Source of the DNA: Tannerellaceae bacterium
GTDB lineage: Bacteria > Bacteroidota > Bacteroidia > Bacteroidales > Tannerellaceae
Length of the DNA stretch: 64,000 bases
Reading direction: 5' to 3'
Assembly (NCBI GenBank): GCA_021203545.1
Contig: JAJQAZ010000146.1
Span: 1-64,000, forward strand
Position numbers and translations under genes: made by a program. Of the stretch, positions 26,328 through 34,679 are shown in pieces; position 1 is the stretch's first letter, and each line of letters begins with the position of its first letter. Below the pieces are notes generated by a model, which worked only from the letters and a program-made list of their open reading frames with translations, was not told the origin of the DNA and did not search any database.

Positions 26328-26807
26328 TTATCTCCTCCCCTTGGGGGAGGTAGGGAGGGGCTTTCTTAGCATCGAATTATAATACCGCGGATCGCCGGTT
26401 ACTTCTTCACCGATCCAGTCCGGTAAGTCAACAGCTTCATTTGGGTTCTTTAATTCTATTTCCGCCATTACCAACCCTTCATTCCCGCCGTGAAAGACAT
26501 CCACTTCCCAGGTATGCGTACCGGCAGGAATAATATGCCGTACTTTTTCTATTATACCCGGTTCGCAAAGTTTGAGTAGCTCTTCCGCATCCGCCAAAGG
26601 AATTGGCTGCTCGAACTCATACCGTGTGAGGCCATCACCGGAAGAAGGTCCTTTAATGGTAATAAAAGCTTCCCGGTCCCGTATCCGTATACGAACTGTC
26701 CGTTCAGGAGCAGAACAGAGATACCCCTGAACAATCCGGTAAGCCTGCGTCACTCCTGCGGAGAAATCTCCCTTAACCAAAAACTTACGCTCAATCTCTA
26801 CTCCCAT
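26328..26807 (-). CDS. CYTH-domain (triphosphate tunnel) protein
   Basis: 159 residues. The EIERKFLV motif at the N-terminus (ExExK) and alternating charged strands (RTVRIRIRDREAFITIKG, YEFEQPI, WEVDVFHG, MAEIEL) define the CYTH fold, which hydrolyses triphosphates such as tripolyphosphate or, in some members, cyclises ATP. The C-terminal KPLPTSPKGRR is coded by a C/G-rich intergenic repeat (26331-26361) that also lies just after folA, so the original stop has probably been lost. It is separated from the downstream-strand neighbour Smr gene by a simple TTTTCATTTTTCA repeat; the two are likely one operon. Confidence 0.88.
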   Translation of the reverse strand: MGVEIERKFLVKGDFSAGVTQAYRIVQGYLCSAPERTVRIRIRDREAFITIKGPSSGDGLTRYEFEQPIPLADAEELLKLCEPGIIEKVRHIIPAGTHTWEVDVFHGGNEGLVMAEIELKNPNEAVDLPDWIGEEVTGDPRYYNSMLRKPLPTSPKGRR

Positions 26808-26831
26808 TTTTCATTTTTCACTTTTCATTTT

Positions 26832-27905
26832 TCATTTAATCGTCACCATAGTCGCACCATATCCGTATTCGCGGAAAGAAGCATCCTGAACATAGTGTTG
26901 TTTGTATTTTGTTTTCAGTTCTTTTTCTATGGCACTTCTCAATATCCCTTCTCCTTTTCCATGGATAAAGACAATTTTCTGTCCTTTTTTGTTGGCGTAT
27001 TGATCCAGTATCTCCCGAAATTTATCTAACTGGTAAGCCAGCATATCCGCATTACTTAATCCGGCGGTATTATCCAGTAACTGGTCGATATGCAGGTCTA
27101 CCTCTATGATAGGACTGTTTATCCGGGCGCGTTGTTTGGGTTGTGAGACAGAAGTATCCGCCTTTTTCTTTTGCAGCATAGCTTCCTGCAAATCGGTTGC
27201 CGAGATCAGCATTTCCTTTTCCGGTACATCTGCCCGTATGATAGGATAGACCAAAGCATCGTCTTCAAAGAAATCATTTTCCGTAAAACAGTGCAATTTA
27301 TAGAATTTCACGGTATCCAGTCTTAATTCTACCGAAATCGTATTCTTCAGGCTATAAGGTTTATCTTTCTTAAAGGCAATAAATTGTACACAAATGCGTT
27401 CCAGTTCATTCAGGGCTGACTTTTCAAACTCTTCCAGAAATATTTTGGTATTAGGCTCTACTAACCCATGATAACGGCTTACCCAGCTATTATTCACCCG
27501 GTTCATGTAGTTGAAGAACAGGAAATAATTGCTATTATTGATAAAATAAGCTTCATAGCCGGTCTGTTGCATGATCTTTGGGTCAACAGGAAGATAGGCC
27601 AAAAAGACATTCAACCGTTCACCTTCGGGGGTTTCTTCAACCTTTACCTCTACAGGTTTTTCTACCTGGCGAACCGGCTGTTGTACGGGTGGCTGTGGGG
27701 CTACAGGCTTTTGTATCACCGGACGGTTGTCGCTCCGTACCTGCATATCGTTGCTTCCTACCACTACGCATTCACGGATCAGGGCTGGTACATCAAAGCC
27801 GTCCTCATCCTCTACCAGTACCTGGTCTTTTCCTTTGAACCCTGTTACTACACCACCACCTACACTATTCAGGAAGCGTACTTTATCGCCTATCTTTATT
27901 GACAT
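26832..27905 (-). CDS. DUF2027/Smr-domain protein
   Basis: 357 residues. The N-terminus (MSIKIGDKVRFLNSVGGGVV) is an SH3-like segment. The middle (about 100-240) matches the Bacteroidales DUF2027 beta-domain, and a proline-rich linker lies at 60-90. Residues about 275-357 form the Smr domain: EVDLHIDQL, KIVFIHGKGEGILRSAIEKEL and YGYGATMVTI. Smr domains are nucleases or RNA/DNA-binding modules; those in MutS2 act in ribosome rescue or recombination control. The HGKGEGxLR loop is intact. It is divergent from queA. Confidence 0.88.
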   Translation of the reverse strand: MSIKIGDKVRFLNSVGGGVVTGFKGKDQVLVEDEDGFDVPALIRECVVVGSNDMQVRSDNRPVIQKPVAPQPPVQQPVRQVEKPVEVKVEETPEGERLNVFLAYLPVDPKIMQQTGYEAYFINNSNYFLFFNYMNRVNNSWVSRYHGLVEPNTKIFLEEFEKSALNELERICVQFIAFKKDKPYSLKNTISVELRLDTVKFYKLHCFTENDFFEDDALVYPIIRADVPEKEMLISATDLQEAMLQKKKADTSVSQPKQRARINSPIIEVDLHIDQLLDNTAGLSNADMLAYQLDKFREILDQYANKKGQKIVFIHGKGEGILRSAIEKELKTKYKQHYVQDASFREYGYGATMVTIK

Positions 27906-27943
27906 AATTATCTACTCTTAATGGTTATCCAGACAAAGTTCAT

Positions 27944-27951
27944 TAATTTTG
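27944..27951 (+). promoter_or_regulatory. -7 box of the queA-like gene
   Basis: TAATTTTG fits TAnnTTTG and lies 17 bases before the ATG at 27968, giving a very short leader. Confidence 0.45.
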
Positions 27952-27967
27952 CGCAATAATTAAAAGA

Positions 27968-29191
27968 ATGGCATCAAAAACTAAACATATACGTATTGAG
28001 GAGTACGATTATCTGCTTCCGGATGAACGAATTGCAAAGTATCCGTTATCCCGGCGCGACGACTCCAAATTACTTTTCTATCAAAAAGGGGAAATCTCTG
28101 AAAAATGTTTTAAAGATATACCGGAATTATTGCCTCCCGGCTCATTGATGGTGTTTAATAATTCGAAAGTTATACAGGCACGGCTTGCTTTCCGTAAAGA
28201 GACCGGTGCCCGGATCGAGGTATTCTGCCTGGAACCTGCTATTCCACACGATTACAGCCTGATTTTTCAACAAACCGAAAGTTGCAGTTGGATCTGTCTG
28301 GTTGGCAACCTGAAAAAGTGGAAAGAGGGAACTTTAACCCTGACTATCCGGATCCACAATACCGATGTCAGATTATCTGCTATCAAAAAGGAGTCGTACG
28401 GCGATAGCCATCTGATTGAATTTACATGGGATAACCAGGCTTATACTTTTGCCGACCTGCTGGAAGCAGCCGGTGAATTACCAATTCCGCCCTATTTACA
28501 CAGGGATACAGAAGAGAGTGACCTGGAAACCTATCAAACCGTCTATTCCCGTATCAAAGGCTCGGTAGCAGCCCCTACTGCCGGATTACATTTCACTCCG
28601 GAACTGCTTGACCAACTTTATCATACAGGATTTATCCGGGAAGAGGTAACCCTGCATGTAGGAGCCGGTACCTTCAAACCGGTAAAGAGTGAATCGATCG
28701 GCCAGCATGATATGCATACGGAGTTTATATCTGTCAACCGCAGTACAATTCAAAACCTCCGCAACCTGTGTGGCCGTATCATTGCAGTCGGTACCACTTC
28801 TGTTCGTACACTGGAAAGCCTTTATTATATAGGAGTTACACTGTCTGGGTCTCCGGATCTTACCATGGAGCAACTGGCTGTAAACCAATGGGCACCCTAT
28901 GAGCCGCAGAATAACCGGTTAAGTACAGAAGAGGCTTTGGATCAGATACTGCTTTATCTGGATAGAACCGGATCCGATAGATTGACTACCGCAACCCGCA
29001 TCATTATTGCTCCGGGTTATGAGTTTAAAATAGTAAACGGAATCATTACCAATTTCCACCAACCTAAAAGTACGCTTTTGCTACTGATCTCCGCATTTGT
29101 AAAAGGTGATTGGAAAAAGATCTATGAGTATGCGCTGGAACATGATTTCCGTTTTCTCAGTTACGGGGATAGTTCGCTTTTACTGCCTTAA
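27968..29191 (+). CDS. queA: S-adenosylmethionine:tRNA ribosyltransferase-isomerase
   Basis: 407 residues. Family signatures are DYLLPDERIAKYPLSRRDDSKLL at the N-terminus, LMVFNNSKVIQARL, TYQTVYSRIKGSVAAPTAGLHF, VTLHVGAGTFKPV and IITNFHQPKSTLL near the end. QueA builds epoxyqueuosine on tRNA from the ribosyl part of S-adenosylmethionine. It is longer than the E. coli enzyme (356) mostly through insertions around 90-160, which is common among Bacteroidales paralogues, so a somewhat different substrate is possible. Stop TAA. Confidence 0.9.
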   Translation: MASKTKHIRIEEYDYLLPDERIAKYPLSRRDDSKLLFYQKGEISEKCFKDIPELLPPGSLMVFNNSKVIQARLAFRKETGARIEVFCLEPAIPHDYSLIFQQTESCSWICLVGNLKKWKEGTLTLTIRIHNTDVRLSAIKKESYGDSHLIEFTWDNQAYTFADLLEAAGELPIPPYLHRDTEESDLETYQTVYSRIKGSVAAPTAGLHFTPELLDQLYHTGFIREEVTLHVGAGTFKPVKSESIGQHDMHTEFISVNRSTIQNLRNLCGRIIAVGTTSVRTLESLYYIGVTLSGSPDLTMEQLAVNQWAPYEPQNNRLSTEEALDQILLYLDRTGSDRLTTATRIIIAPGYEFKIVNGIITNFHQPKSTLLLLISAFVKGDWKKIYEYALEHDFRFLSYGDSSLLLP

Positions 29192-29260
29192 AAAAGAGTG
29201 CCCATCACAATAGTTCTGCTATTTTTCCGTTTATAATACCGGAGATGCATAGCTATTGAA

Positions 29261-31180
29261 ATGAAACAATTACTTTTTATTTCTTTTGTACTTTTTATCT
29301 GTTCTTCCTGTAGTGCCTATAAACTTAAACAGGCAGACCTAAAATTCAGCCGGAAAGCGTATGCTGCTGCCGGAAATCTATATAGAGAGATCTATAGGGA
29401 AACCAAACCAACAAAGAAAATCAGAAAAGGGTATACCTCTTTTCAAACAGGGGAATGTTACCGCCATTTACGATATAACAGCCGATCTATGAACGGTTAT
29501 AAAAACGCACTTCGCTACCATTATGCTGATACGACCCTACTATTACGCCTGGCACAGGCACATCATTTTAACGGAGATTATCAGGAGGCGATTGCTCTAT
29601 ATGGAAAATATCTATCTGTTTATCCGTACGATTTATTGGCACAATCCGGTCTGGCCGGATGTATAACGGCTAACGGAATAATTGCCCAACCTACACGGCA
29701 TCATGTCACGATGCTTAAAGAGGTGAATAGCAACCGTTCGGACTTTAATGCCGTTTTTACCGGAAGAAATACCGGAGAATTTTATTTTCTTTCTTCCAGA
29801 AAAGCGAATAAAGAAGAAAAGGTCAACCCCGCAACCGGACAGCCTGGAATACACATCTGGAAAACCCACACAACAGGTTCCGGGAAATGGAGTAGACCTG
29901 TTTTAGAGGAAAAGATAGTCCCTGCCGGAGATATTCCGGACTATATCACTTTCCGGAACGGCTATTTTTACTCTTCTTCACCTCTTACCCGGCTTACCCC
30001 GGAACAATTCAGAGAGAGAAAGATAATTGGAAATAACCATTACCCGGAAGTAGCAATCGAATATCCAACCCTATCGCCGGATGGAAAGTATGTTTATTTC
30101 TGTGCCGAACTTCCGGACGGTTATGGAGGAAAAGATATTTACCGGGCACAACTATTTCCGGATGAAATGGGATTATGGGAGAACCTGGGAGCTGCAATCA
30201 ATACTCCCGGAGACGAAGTTTCTCCCTGGCTACGTACTCCGGACGAATTATATTTTTCTTCTGACGGACATCCCGGCCTGGGTGGATTGGATATTTTTAA
30301 AGCGATACCAGACGAACAGGGAAACTGGGACGTTTCTCATTTAGGCTATCCACTCAACTCTTCCTGCGATGACCTGTACCTCGTTTTCGAATCAGGAAAA
30401 GACAATGGACTATTCAATTCAAACCGGGACGATCCGCGGGGATACTTTCATCTCTATTCGTTTGAGATATTTACACCTCACATCCGGATAGAAGGCTATA
30501 TAAAGGACTGGGATGGGATACCGGTAACAGATGTTATAGTACGTATAAGCAGTAATCAGGGGCTACAGAAAAAGATCAGTGTTGATACATTAGGGTATTA
30601 TACATTTACGGCTACAGAGACTACGTCTTATGTATTGATGGCTTCTGCCGGAGGATTTCTCAATCAATCCATACAATTCCGGACGGAGCAAACCGGAAGC
30701 GATGATAGCTATCTAATTGATTTTGTCCTTACACCTACCCCTGTTTTTTCACATCCTAACTATATACTCTATCCTTCCAATTCATCAGATTTAATGCCTG
30801 AAAGCATAAAAATACTGGAACAACTACTCTGCTTATTACAGGAACACCCCTATACCCTGCTCGAAATAAGTTCGCATACAGACCGGACAGGAAGCGATGA
30901 TTATAATCTGATACTCTCAGCAAAGCGTTCTGAAAGCGTAATAAACTTTTTCCTTGCCCATGGGATAACGGAAGAAAGAATAGAATTCAGGAACGAAGGA
31001 AAACAGAATCCCAGGCAACTAACCGCAGAAGAGAGGAAATTATATAATTTTCCGGAAGAAGAATGTGTGTTATCTCCACATTATATTGAATCATTACCGG
31101 ATGAATCTCTCCGTACCATTGCCGACCAGTTAAACCGGCGGACAGAGTTTAAGATAAAACTAAACAAGCAATTTCTTTAA
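29261..31180 (+). CDS. PorE-like OmpA-family lipoprotein with TPR and beta-propeller
   Basis: 639 residues. It has a lipoprotein signal (LFICSSCSA). TPR units cover about 30-135 (QTGECYRHLR, LLRLAQAHHFNGDYQEAIALYGKYL). PD40-type propeller blades cover about 150-400 (EYPTLSPDGKYVYFCAELPDG, GGLDIFKAIPDEQG). A carboxypeptidase-regulatory-like domain lies at about 405-490, and an OmpA C-terminal peptidoglycan-binding domain at about 510-639 (LEISSHTDRTGSDDYNLILS, ERIEFRNEGKQNPR). The same order is found in PorE of the type IX secretion system, which ties the machine to peptidoglycan. No other T9SS gene is near, so this is an assignment by architecture. Stop TAA. Confidence 0.84.
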   Translation: MKQLLFISFVLFICSSCSAYKLKQADLKFSRKAYAAAGNLYREIYRETKPTKKIRKGYTSFQTGECYRHLRYNSRSMNGYKNALRYHYADTTLLLRLAQAHHFNGDYQEAIALYGKYLSVYPYDLLAQSGLAGCITANGIIAQPTRHHVTMLKEVNSNRSDFNAVFTGRNTGEFYFLSSRKANKEEKVNPATGQPGIHIWKTHTTGSGKWSRPVLEEKIVPAGDIPDYITFRNGYFYSSSPLTRLTPEQFRERKIIGNNHYPEVAIEYPTLSPDGKYVYFCAELPDGYGGKDIYRAQLFPDEMGLWENLGAAINTPGDEVSPWLRTPDELYFSSDGHPGLGGLDIFKAIPDEQGNWDVSHLGYPLNSSCDDLYLVFESGKDNGLFNSNRDDPRGYFHLYSFEIFTPHIRIEGYIKDWDGIPVTDVIVRISSNQGLQKKISVDTLGYYTFTATETTSYVLMASAGGFLNQSIQFRTEQTGSDDSYLIDFVLTPTPVFSHPNYILYPSNSSDLMPESIKILEQLLCLLQEHPYTLLEISSHTDRTGSDDYNLILSAKRSESVINFFLAHGITEERIEFRNEGKQNPRQLTAEERKLYNFPEEECVLSPHYIESLPDESLRTIADQLNRRTEFKIKLNKQFL

Positions 31181-31189
31181 CTATCCGGC

Positions 31190-31272
31190 TACACAAGCAC
31201 AACTTTCCGTTTACACAGGCACAACTTCGCTCTCTACACAGGCTGAACTTTGGGTTCTACACAGGCACAACT
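31190..31272 (+). repeat. Four-unit 16-bp tandem repeat
   Basis: TACACAAGCACAACTT, TACACAGGCACAACTT, TACACAGGCTGAACTT and TACACAGGCACAACT lie at 31190, 31212, 31235 and 31258, a period of 22-23 bases. They follow the PorE-like gene directly. The last unit can pair with TGTGCCTGT at 31304-31312. Confidence 0.8.
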
Positions 31273-31319
31273 CCAAAAAGTTTACCTTCTATAGGCTCAA
31301 TGATGTGCCTGTCCATTTT
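31261..31319 (+). terminator. Possible terminator after the PorE-like gene
   Basis: ACAGGCACA of the fourth tandem unit pairs with TGTGCCTGT, followed by CCATTTTT. The loop is large (about 35 bases), so it is weaker than the hairpin at 31393. Confidence 0.45.
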
Positions 31320-31392
31320 TAAATTTCACCCTATTTAAGCCGAAAGAGATAATAAACCGGTTTTGTTTCCGGAGTATTGAATGGGATAAAAA

Positions 31393-31424
31393 AAGAGGTG
31401 CAATCTCTTTTCTTTGCACCTCTT
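31393..31424. terminator. Bidirectional terminator between PorE-like gene and galM
   Basis: AAGAGGTGCAA pairs with TTGCACCTCTT, flanked by an A run on the left and T-rich sequence on the right. It lies 22 bases after the galM stop on the minus strand. Confidence 0.8.
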
Positions 31425-31445
31425 ATCTTTTATTGAGTTCGTTTT

Positions 31446-32576
31446 TTATTCTACAGTGAATTTGTAAATACAGCGGCTCATGTATTTTTCGCCGGGTAAG
31501 AGTACTGTACTTGGGAATCCGGGTTGGTTAGGGCTATCCGGATAGTGTTGGGTTTCCAGACAGAATGCACCACGGAAGGGATAAACAACTCCGTGTTTTC
31601 CTTTATCGCCAGCTTCTTCCATGAAGTTACCTGCATAGAACTGGATACCCGGTTCGTTGGTATAAACTTCCAGAACAATACCACTCTTAGGAGATACCAC
31701 GCGGGCAGCCACTTCGTTCAGGTTACCGTTCGTATTCAGTACCCAGTTGTGGTCGTATCCTTTACCGAACTGTAATTGTTCAAATTCGTCATCGATATGA
31801 GCTCCGATAGCAACCGGTTCGCGCAGATCCATAGGAGTTCCTTCTACCGGTTCGATTCCTGTTGGGATCAATGTTTCACCAACCGGAGTATAATTGTCAG
31901 CATTGATCATGATGATCTGGTCCAGATTTTGTGTACTCAGGTCGCCCGACAGGTTGAAATAGCTATGGTTTGTCAGGTTTACAACAGTAGCTTTGTCTGT
32001 TGTTGCTTCGTATTTGATATCAACTGCATTGTCATTGGTTAGCTTGTAAGTTACTTTGATATCCAGATTTCCGGGATATCCGGCTTCGCCGTCTTTTGAA
32101 AGATAAGTAAGAACCAATGTCTGGTCGTCTACCTGGTTGGCATCCCAAACACGTGTATGATAACCTTCAGGGCCTCCGTGCAGGGAATGGCCAAAATTAT
32201 TCTGTGGCAGTGTATACTCTACTCCGTCCAGCGTAAATTTACCGTCTTTGATACGGTTTCCGTACCGTCCGATCAATGCACCGTAGTTTCCGTCTACATT
32301 CACATAGTCAGAGATATTGTCGTATCCCAACACAACATCTTTCATGTTTCCGTTTTTATCCGGCACCATTAAAGAGACCAGGCGTCCTCCCAGATTGGTA
32401 ATACAGGCTTCTATCCCATTGCTGTTGGTTAGTACATACAGTTCTGTGGTTTTCCCCTGCACCTCAGATACGAAATCAGATTTTTTTAAGCCGGATAAAG
32501 TAGTTTGTTCCGGTTTGTTTTCATTGCAGCCTATCAACAGGCATAAAGCCAATGCGGCAATACTCAGTCTTTTCAT
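31446..32576 (-). CDS. galM: Aldose 1-epimerase (mutarotase), lipoprotein
   Basis: 376 residues with a lipoprotein signal (LCLLIGCNE, Cys at 17). GalM signatures are NLGGRLVSLMVPD, YGALIGRYGNRI, NFGHSLHGGPEGYHTRVW (catalytic His region), VNLTNHSYFNLSG and the catalytic Glu region AFCLETQHYPDSPNQPGF. It interconverts alpha and beta anomers of sugars, here probably in the periplasm because of the lipid anchor. It is monocistronic with a bidirectional terminator downstream and its own promoter. Stop TAA. Confidence 0.93.
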   Translation of the reverse strand: MKRLSIAALALCLLIGCNENKPEQTTLSGLKKSDFVSEVQGKTTELYVLTNSNGIEACITNLGGRLVSLMVPDKNGNMKDVVLGYDNISDYVNVDGNYGALIGRYGNRIKDGKFTLDGVEYTLPQNNFGHSLHGGPEGYHTRVWDANQVDDQTLVLTYLSKDGEAGYPGNLDIKVTYKLTNDNAVDIKYEATTDKATVVNLTNHSYFNLSGDLSTQNLDQIIMINADNYTPVGETLIPTGIEPVEGTPMDLREPVAIGAHIDDEFEQLQFGKGYDHNWVLNTNGNLNEVAARVVSPKSGIVLEVYTNEPGIQFYAGNFMEEAGDKGKHGVVYPFRGAFCLETQHYPDSPNQPGFPSTVLLPGEKYMSRCIYKFTVE

Positions 32577-32623
32577 CGCTTTTATCTTTATTAAATAATT
32601 TAGTGTTTCTCCTTTGTGAGATG

Positions 32624-32642
32624 CAAATATACATTATATTTG
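32624..32642. promoter_or_regulatory. Back-to-back -7 boxes between galM and thyA
   Basis: TATATTTG on the minus strand (32631-32624) serves galM at 32576. TATATTTG on the plus strand (32635-32642) points the other way. Only three bases separate them, so RNA polymerase binding at one should exclude the other. Confidence 0.55.
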
Positions 32643-32697
32643 ATTAACTACAACGCTAAAATTATCAATTATCAATTATCAATTGTCAATTATTTCA

Positions 32698-32705
32698 TAC
32701 ATTTG
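32698..32705 (+). promoter_or_regulatory. -7 box of thyA-folA
   Basis: TACATTTG fits TAnnTTTG and lies 21 bases before the thyA ATG at 32727. Just upstream is a run of TCAATTA repeats (about 32665-32695) like the one before mutA. Confidence 0.55.
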
Positions 32706-32726
32706 CACTCTACCAAATTAACAGGG

Positions 32727-33521
32727 ATGAAACAATATTTAGAGTTGTTGGACCGGGTTCTGAAGGAAGGTGTAAAAAAGGAAGACCGGACCGGTACCGG
32801 TACATATAGTGTATTCGGGCACCAGATGCGGTTTAATATGGAGGAGGGATTTCCACTTCTTACAACGAAGAAACTGCATGTAAAATCTATTATTTACGAA
32901 CTGCTCTGGTTTCTGAAAGGAGATACAAATGCCAAGTATCTGCAGGATCACGGAGTTCGCATCTGGAATGAATGGGCAGATGAGAATGGCGACCTGGGAC
33001 ATATTTATGGTTTCCAGTGGCGTTCGTGGCCCGATTATAAAGGAGGTTCTATTGACCAGATATCGCAGGCGGTTGAAGCAATAAAGAATACCCCGGATTC
33101 GCGCCGCATTATTGTGAGTGCCTGGAATGTGGCCGACCTTGAGAATATGAATCTGCCTCCCTGCCATGCTTTCTTTCAATTCTATGTAGCGGATGGTAAA
33201 TTAAGCCTTCAGTTATACCAGCGAAGCGCGGATATTTTTCTGGGAGTGCCCTTTAATATTGCTTCTTATGCCTTGTTATTACAAATGATGGCACAGGTAA
33301 CCGGACTGAAGGCCGGTGATTTCGTTCATACGTTGGGTGATGCCCATATTTACACGAACCATTTGGATCAGGTTAAATTACAACTTAGCCGCGAACCCAA
33401 AAAGTTGCCGGTCATGGAGATCAACCCCGAAGTGAAGGATATTTTTAGCTTCCAATACGAGGATTTTGTTTTAAAAGAGTATGATGCACATCCCCATATT
33501 AAGGGAGTCGTTGCCGTATAA
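32727..33521 (+). CDS. thyA: Thymidylate synthase
   Basis: 264 residues from the ATG at 32727 ([15 protein letters not shown]); the longer frame from 32616 runs through promoter sequence. Folate/dUMP enzyme motifs are [16 protein letters not shown], the active-site cysteine in [32 protein letters not shown] and [13 protein letters not shown]. It methylates dUMP using methylene-tetrahydrofolate. folA starts within 5-17 bases of its stop, a two-gene operon that makes and recycles the folate cofactor. Stop TAA. Confidence 0.97.
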   Translation: MKQYLELLDRVLKEGVKKEDRTGTGTYSVFGHQMRFNMEEGFPLLTTKKLHVKSIIYELLWFLKGDTNAKYLQDHGVRIWNEWADENGDLGHIYGFQWRSWPDYKGGSIDQISQAVEAIKNTPDSRRIIVSAWNVADLENMNLPPCHAFFQFYVADGKLSLQLYQRSADIFLGVPFNIASYALLLQMMAQVTGLKAGDFVHTLGDAHIYTNHLDQVKLQLSREPKKLPVMEINPEVKDIFSFQYEDFVLKEYDAHPHIKGVVAV

Positions 33522-33538
33522 ACTAAATGATACTAAAT

Positions 33539-34033
33539 ATGAGTACAGTTTCTATTATTGCAGCCATAGCCGAAAACAACGCGATTAGTAAAAACCAACA
33601 ATTGTTATGTCATCTGCCAAATGATCTGAAACGGTTTAAAGACCTGACTAACGGCCATGCGATCGTAATGGGAAGAAAAACGTTTGAATCGCTTCCCAAA
33701 GGAGCTTTACCGAACCGGAAGAATGTAATCCTGACCACCGTTCCGGATGCCGGGTTTGTAGATTGTTTTGCCTGTGAATCAATAGAAGATGCCCTCTATA
33801 TTTGTGAAAAAGAGGAAGAGGTGTTTCTGATCGGTGGAGCCATGGTATATAAACAGGGTCTTGAAATAGCCGATAAAATGTATCTTACCCATATCCATCA
33901 TACCTTTGAGGATGCGGATACTTTCTTCCCGGAAATTAATTATTCGGAATGGAAAGAGGTAGAACGGGAAGATTTCGAGGCTGACGAACGTAACCCCTAT
34001 GCTTATTCTTTTGTAACTTACGAGAGAGTATAG
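33539..34033 (+). CDS. folA: Dihydrofolate reductase
   Basis: 164 residues from ATG 33539 (MSTVSIIAAIAENNAIS); an ATG at 33527 would add MILN. Family motifs are HLPNDLKRFKDLTNGHAIVMGRKTFESLP, PNRKNVILTT and VFLIGGAMVYKQGLE. The residue after the usual L-W-x-L is changed to LLCHLPNDL, so the common tryptophan is cysteine here. It regenerates tetrahydrofolate after thymidylate synthase and is co-transcribed with it. The TAG stop is followed at once by a C/G-rich repeat (34031-34065) that resembles the one at the CYTH gene's end. Confidence 0.95.
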   Translation: MSTVSIIAAIAENNAISKNQQLLCHLPNDLKRFKDLTNGHAIVMGRKTFESLPKGALPNRKNVILTTVPDAGFVDCFACESIEDALYICEKEEEVFLIGGAMVYKQGLEIADKMYLTHIHHTFEDADTFFPEINYSEWKEVEREDFEADERNPYAYSFVTYERV

Positions 34034-34065
34034 CCCCTCCTAACCACCTCCAGGGGGAAGAGTTA
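34031..34065. repeat. Short C/G-rich 3'-end repeat (also at 26331-26361)
   Basis: GCCCCTCCTAACCACCTCC then AGGGGGAAG here, and on the minus strand at 26361-26331 GCCCCTCCCTACCTCCCCCAAGGGGAGGAG. The CTCCCC/GGGGAG arms form a small hairpin. In both places it begins at the last coding bases of a gene. Confidence 0.6.
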
Positions 34066-34677
34066 AAATAAATGTGACCAATCTTCGCGGGGTTCGGGGA
34101 TGTAGGTGTGTATTCCTAAGGTTTCGGCTGCACGGCAGTTTACAACAGCATCGTCAATAAAAAGAGTTTCTGTGGGTTGGATATGGGCGTCGGCAAGTAC
34201 ATATTCAAAGATTTCTATGTCCGGCTTTTCCATATTCAATTCATAGGATAGATATATTTTACTAAAAAAGTCGGAAGCACAATGGCCTTTGTAATTAAAG
34301 CATGCCCTTTCGGCCCATTTCCAATGTATCTCGTTTGTATTGCTAAGCAATAAAACCCGGTACTGTTTCTGCAATTCCAGTAGAAGATCGAGTTTATAAG
34401 AGGGAATATCGTCAAGCATGGAGATCCAGGCCATATCAATCTGCTGGTCGGTTAATAAACGCCCACTCATGCGGCGGATACCATCGTGAAACTGTCCGAC
34501 TGTGATCTGACCCAGTTCGAGTTTCATAAAAAGGTCTTTGTGATGGTAGTTATTACAAATCAACTCCCGGATGTTAGTTACACCGAGTTCTTCGAATGCT
34601 TCAAGACAACGGTTGCGGGTAAGGTTGATGATTACCCCGCCAAAATCAAATATCAGATTTTTTATACCGTCCTGCAT
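34063..34677 (-). CDS. HAD-IA phosphatase (YihX-like), last gene of the pot operon
   Basis: 204 residues. The HAD nucleophile motif is IFDFGGVIINL (Asp at 11), motif II is LLLSNTNE, motif III Lys lies in NMEKPDIEIF, and motif IV is TLFIDDAVVN. The DFGG form is usual in YihX-type sugar-phosphate phosphatases. It starts two bases after the potD stop, so it belongs to the pot operon, although a link with polyamines is not established. Substrate unknown. Confidence 0.9.
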   Translation of the reverse strand: MQDGIKNLIFDFGGVIINLTRNRCLEAFEELGVTNIRELICNNYHHKDLFMKLELGQITVGQFHDGIRRMSGRLLTDQQIDMAWISMLDDIPSYKLDLLLELQKQYRVLLLSNTNEIHWKWAERACFNYKGHCASDFFSKIYLSYELNMEKPDIEIFEYVLADAHIQPTETLFIDDAVVNCRAAETLGIHTYIPEPREDWSHLF

Positions 34678-34679
34678 TC

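Noticed and set aside
31190..31272. CRISPR array
   Set aside because: Repeat units are 16 bases with 6-7 base gaps and there are no cas genes.
32616..32726. N-terminal extension of thyA from 32616
   Set aside because: The added 37 residues are coded by promoter boxes and TCAATTA repeats; thymidylate synthases begin MKQYLELL.
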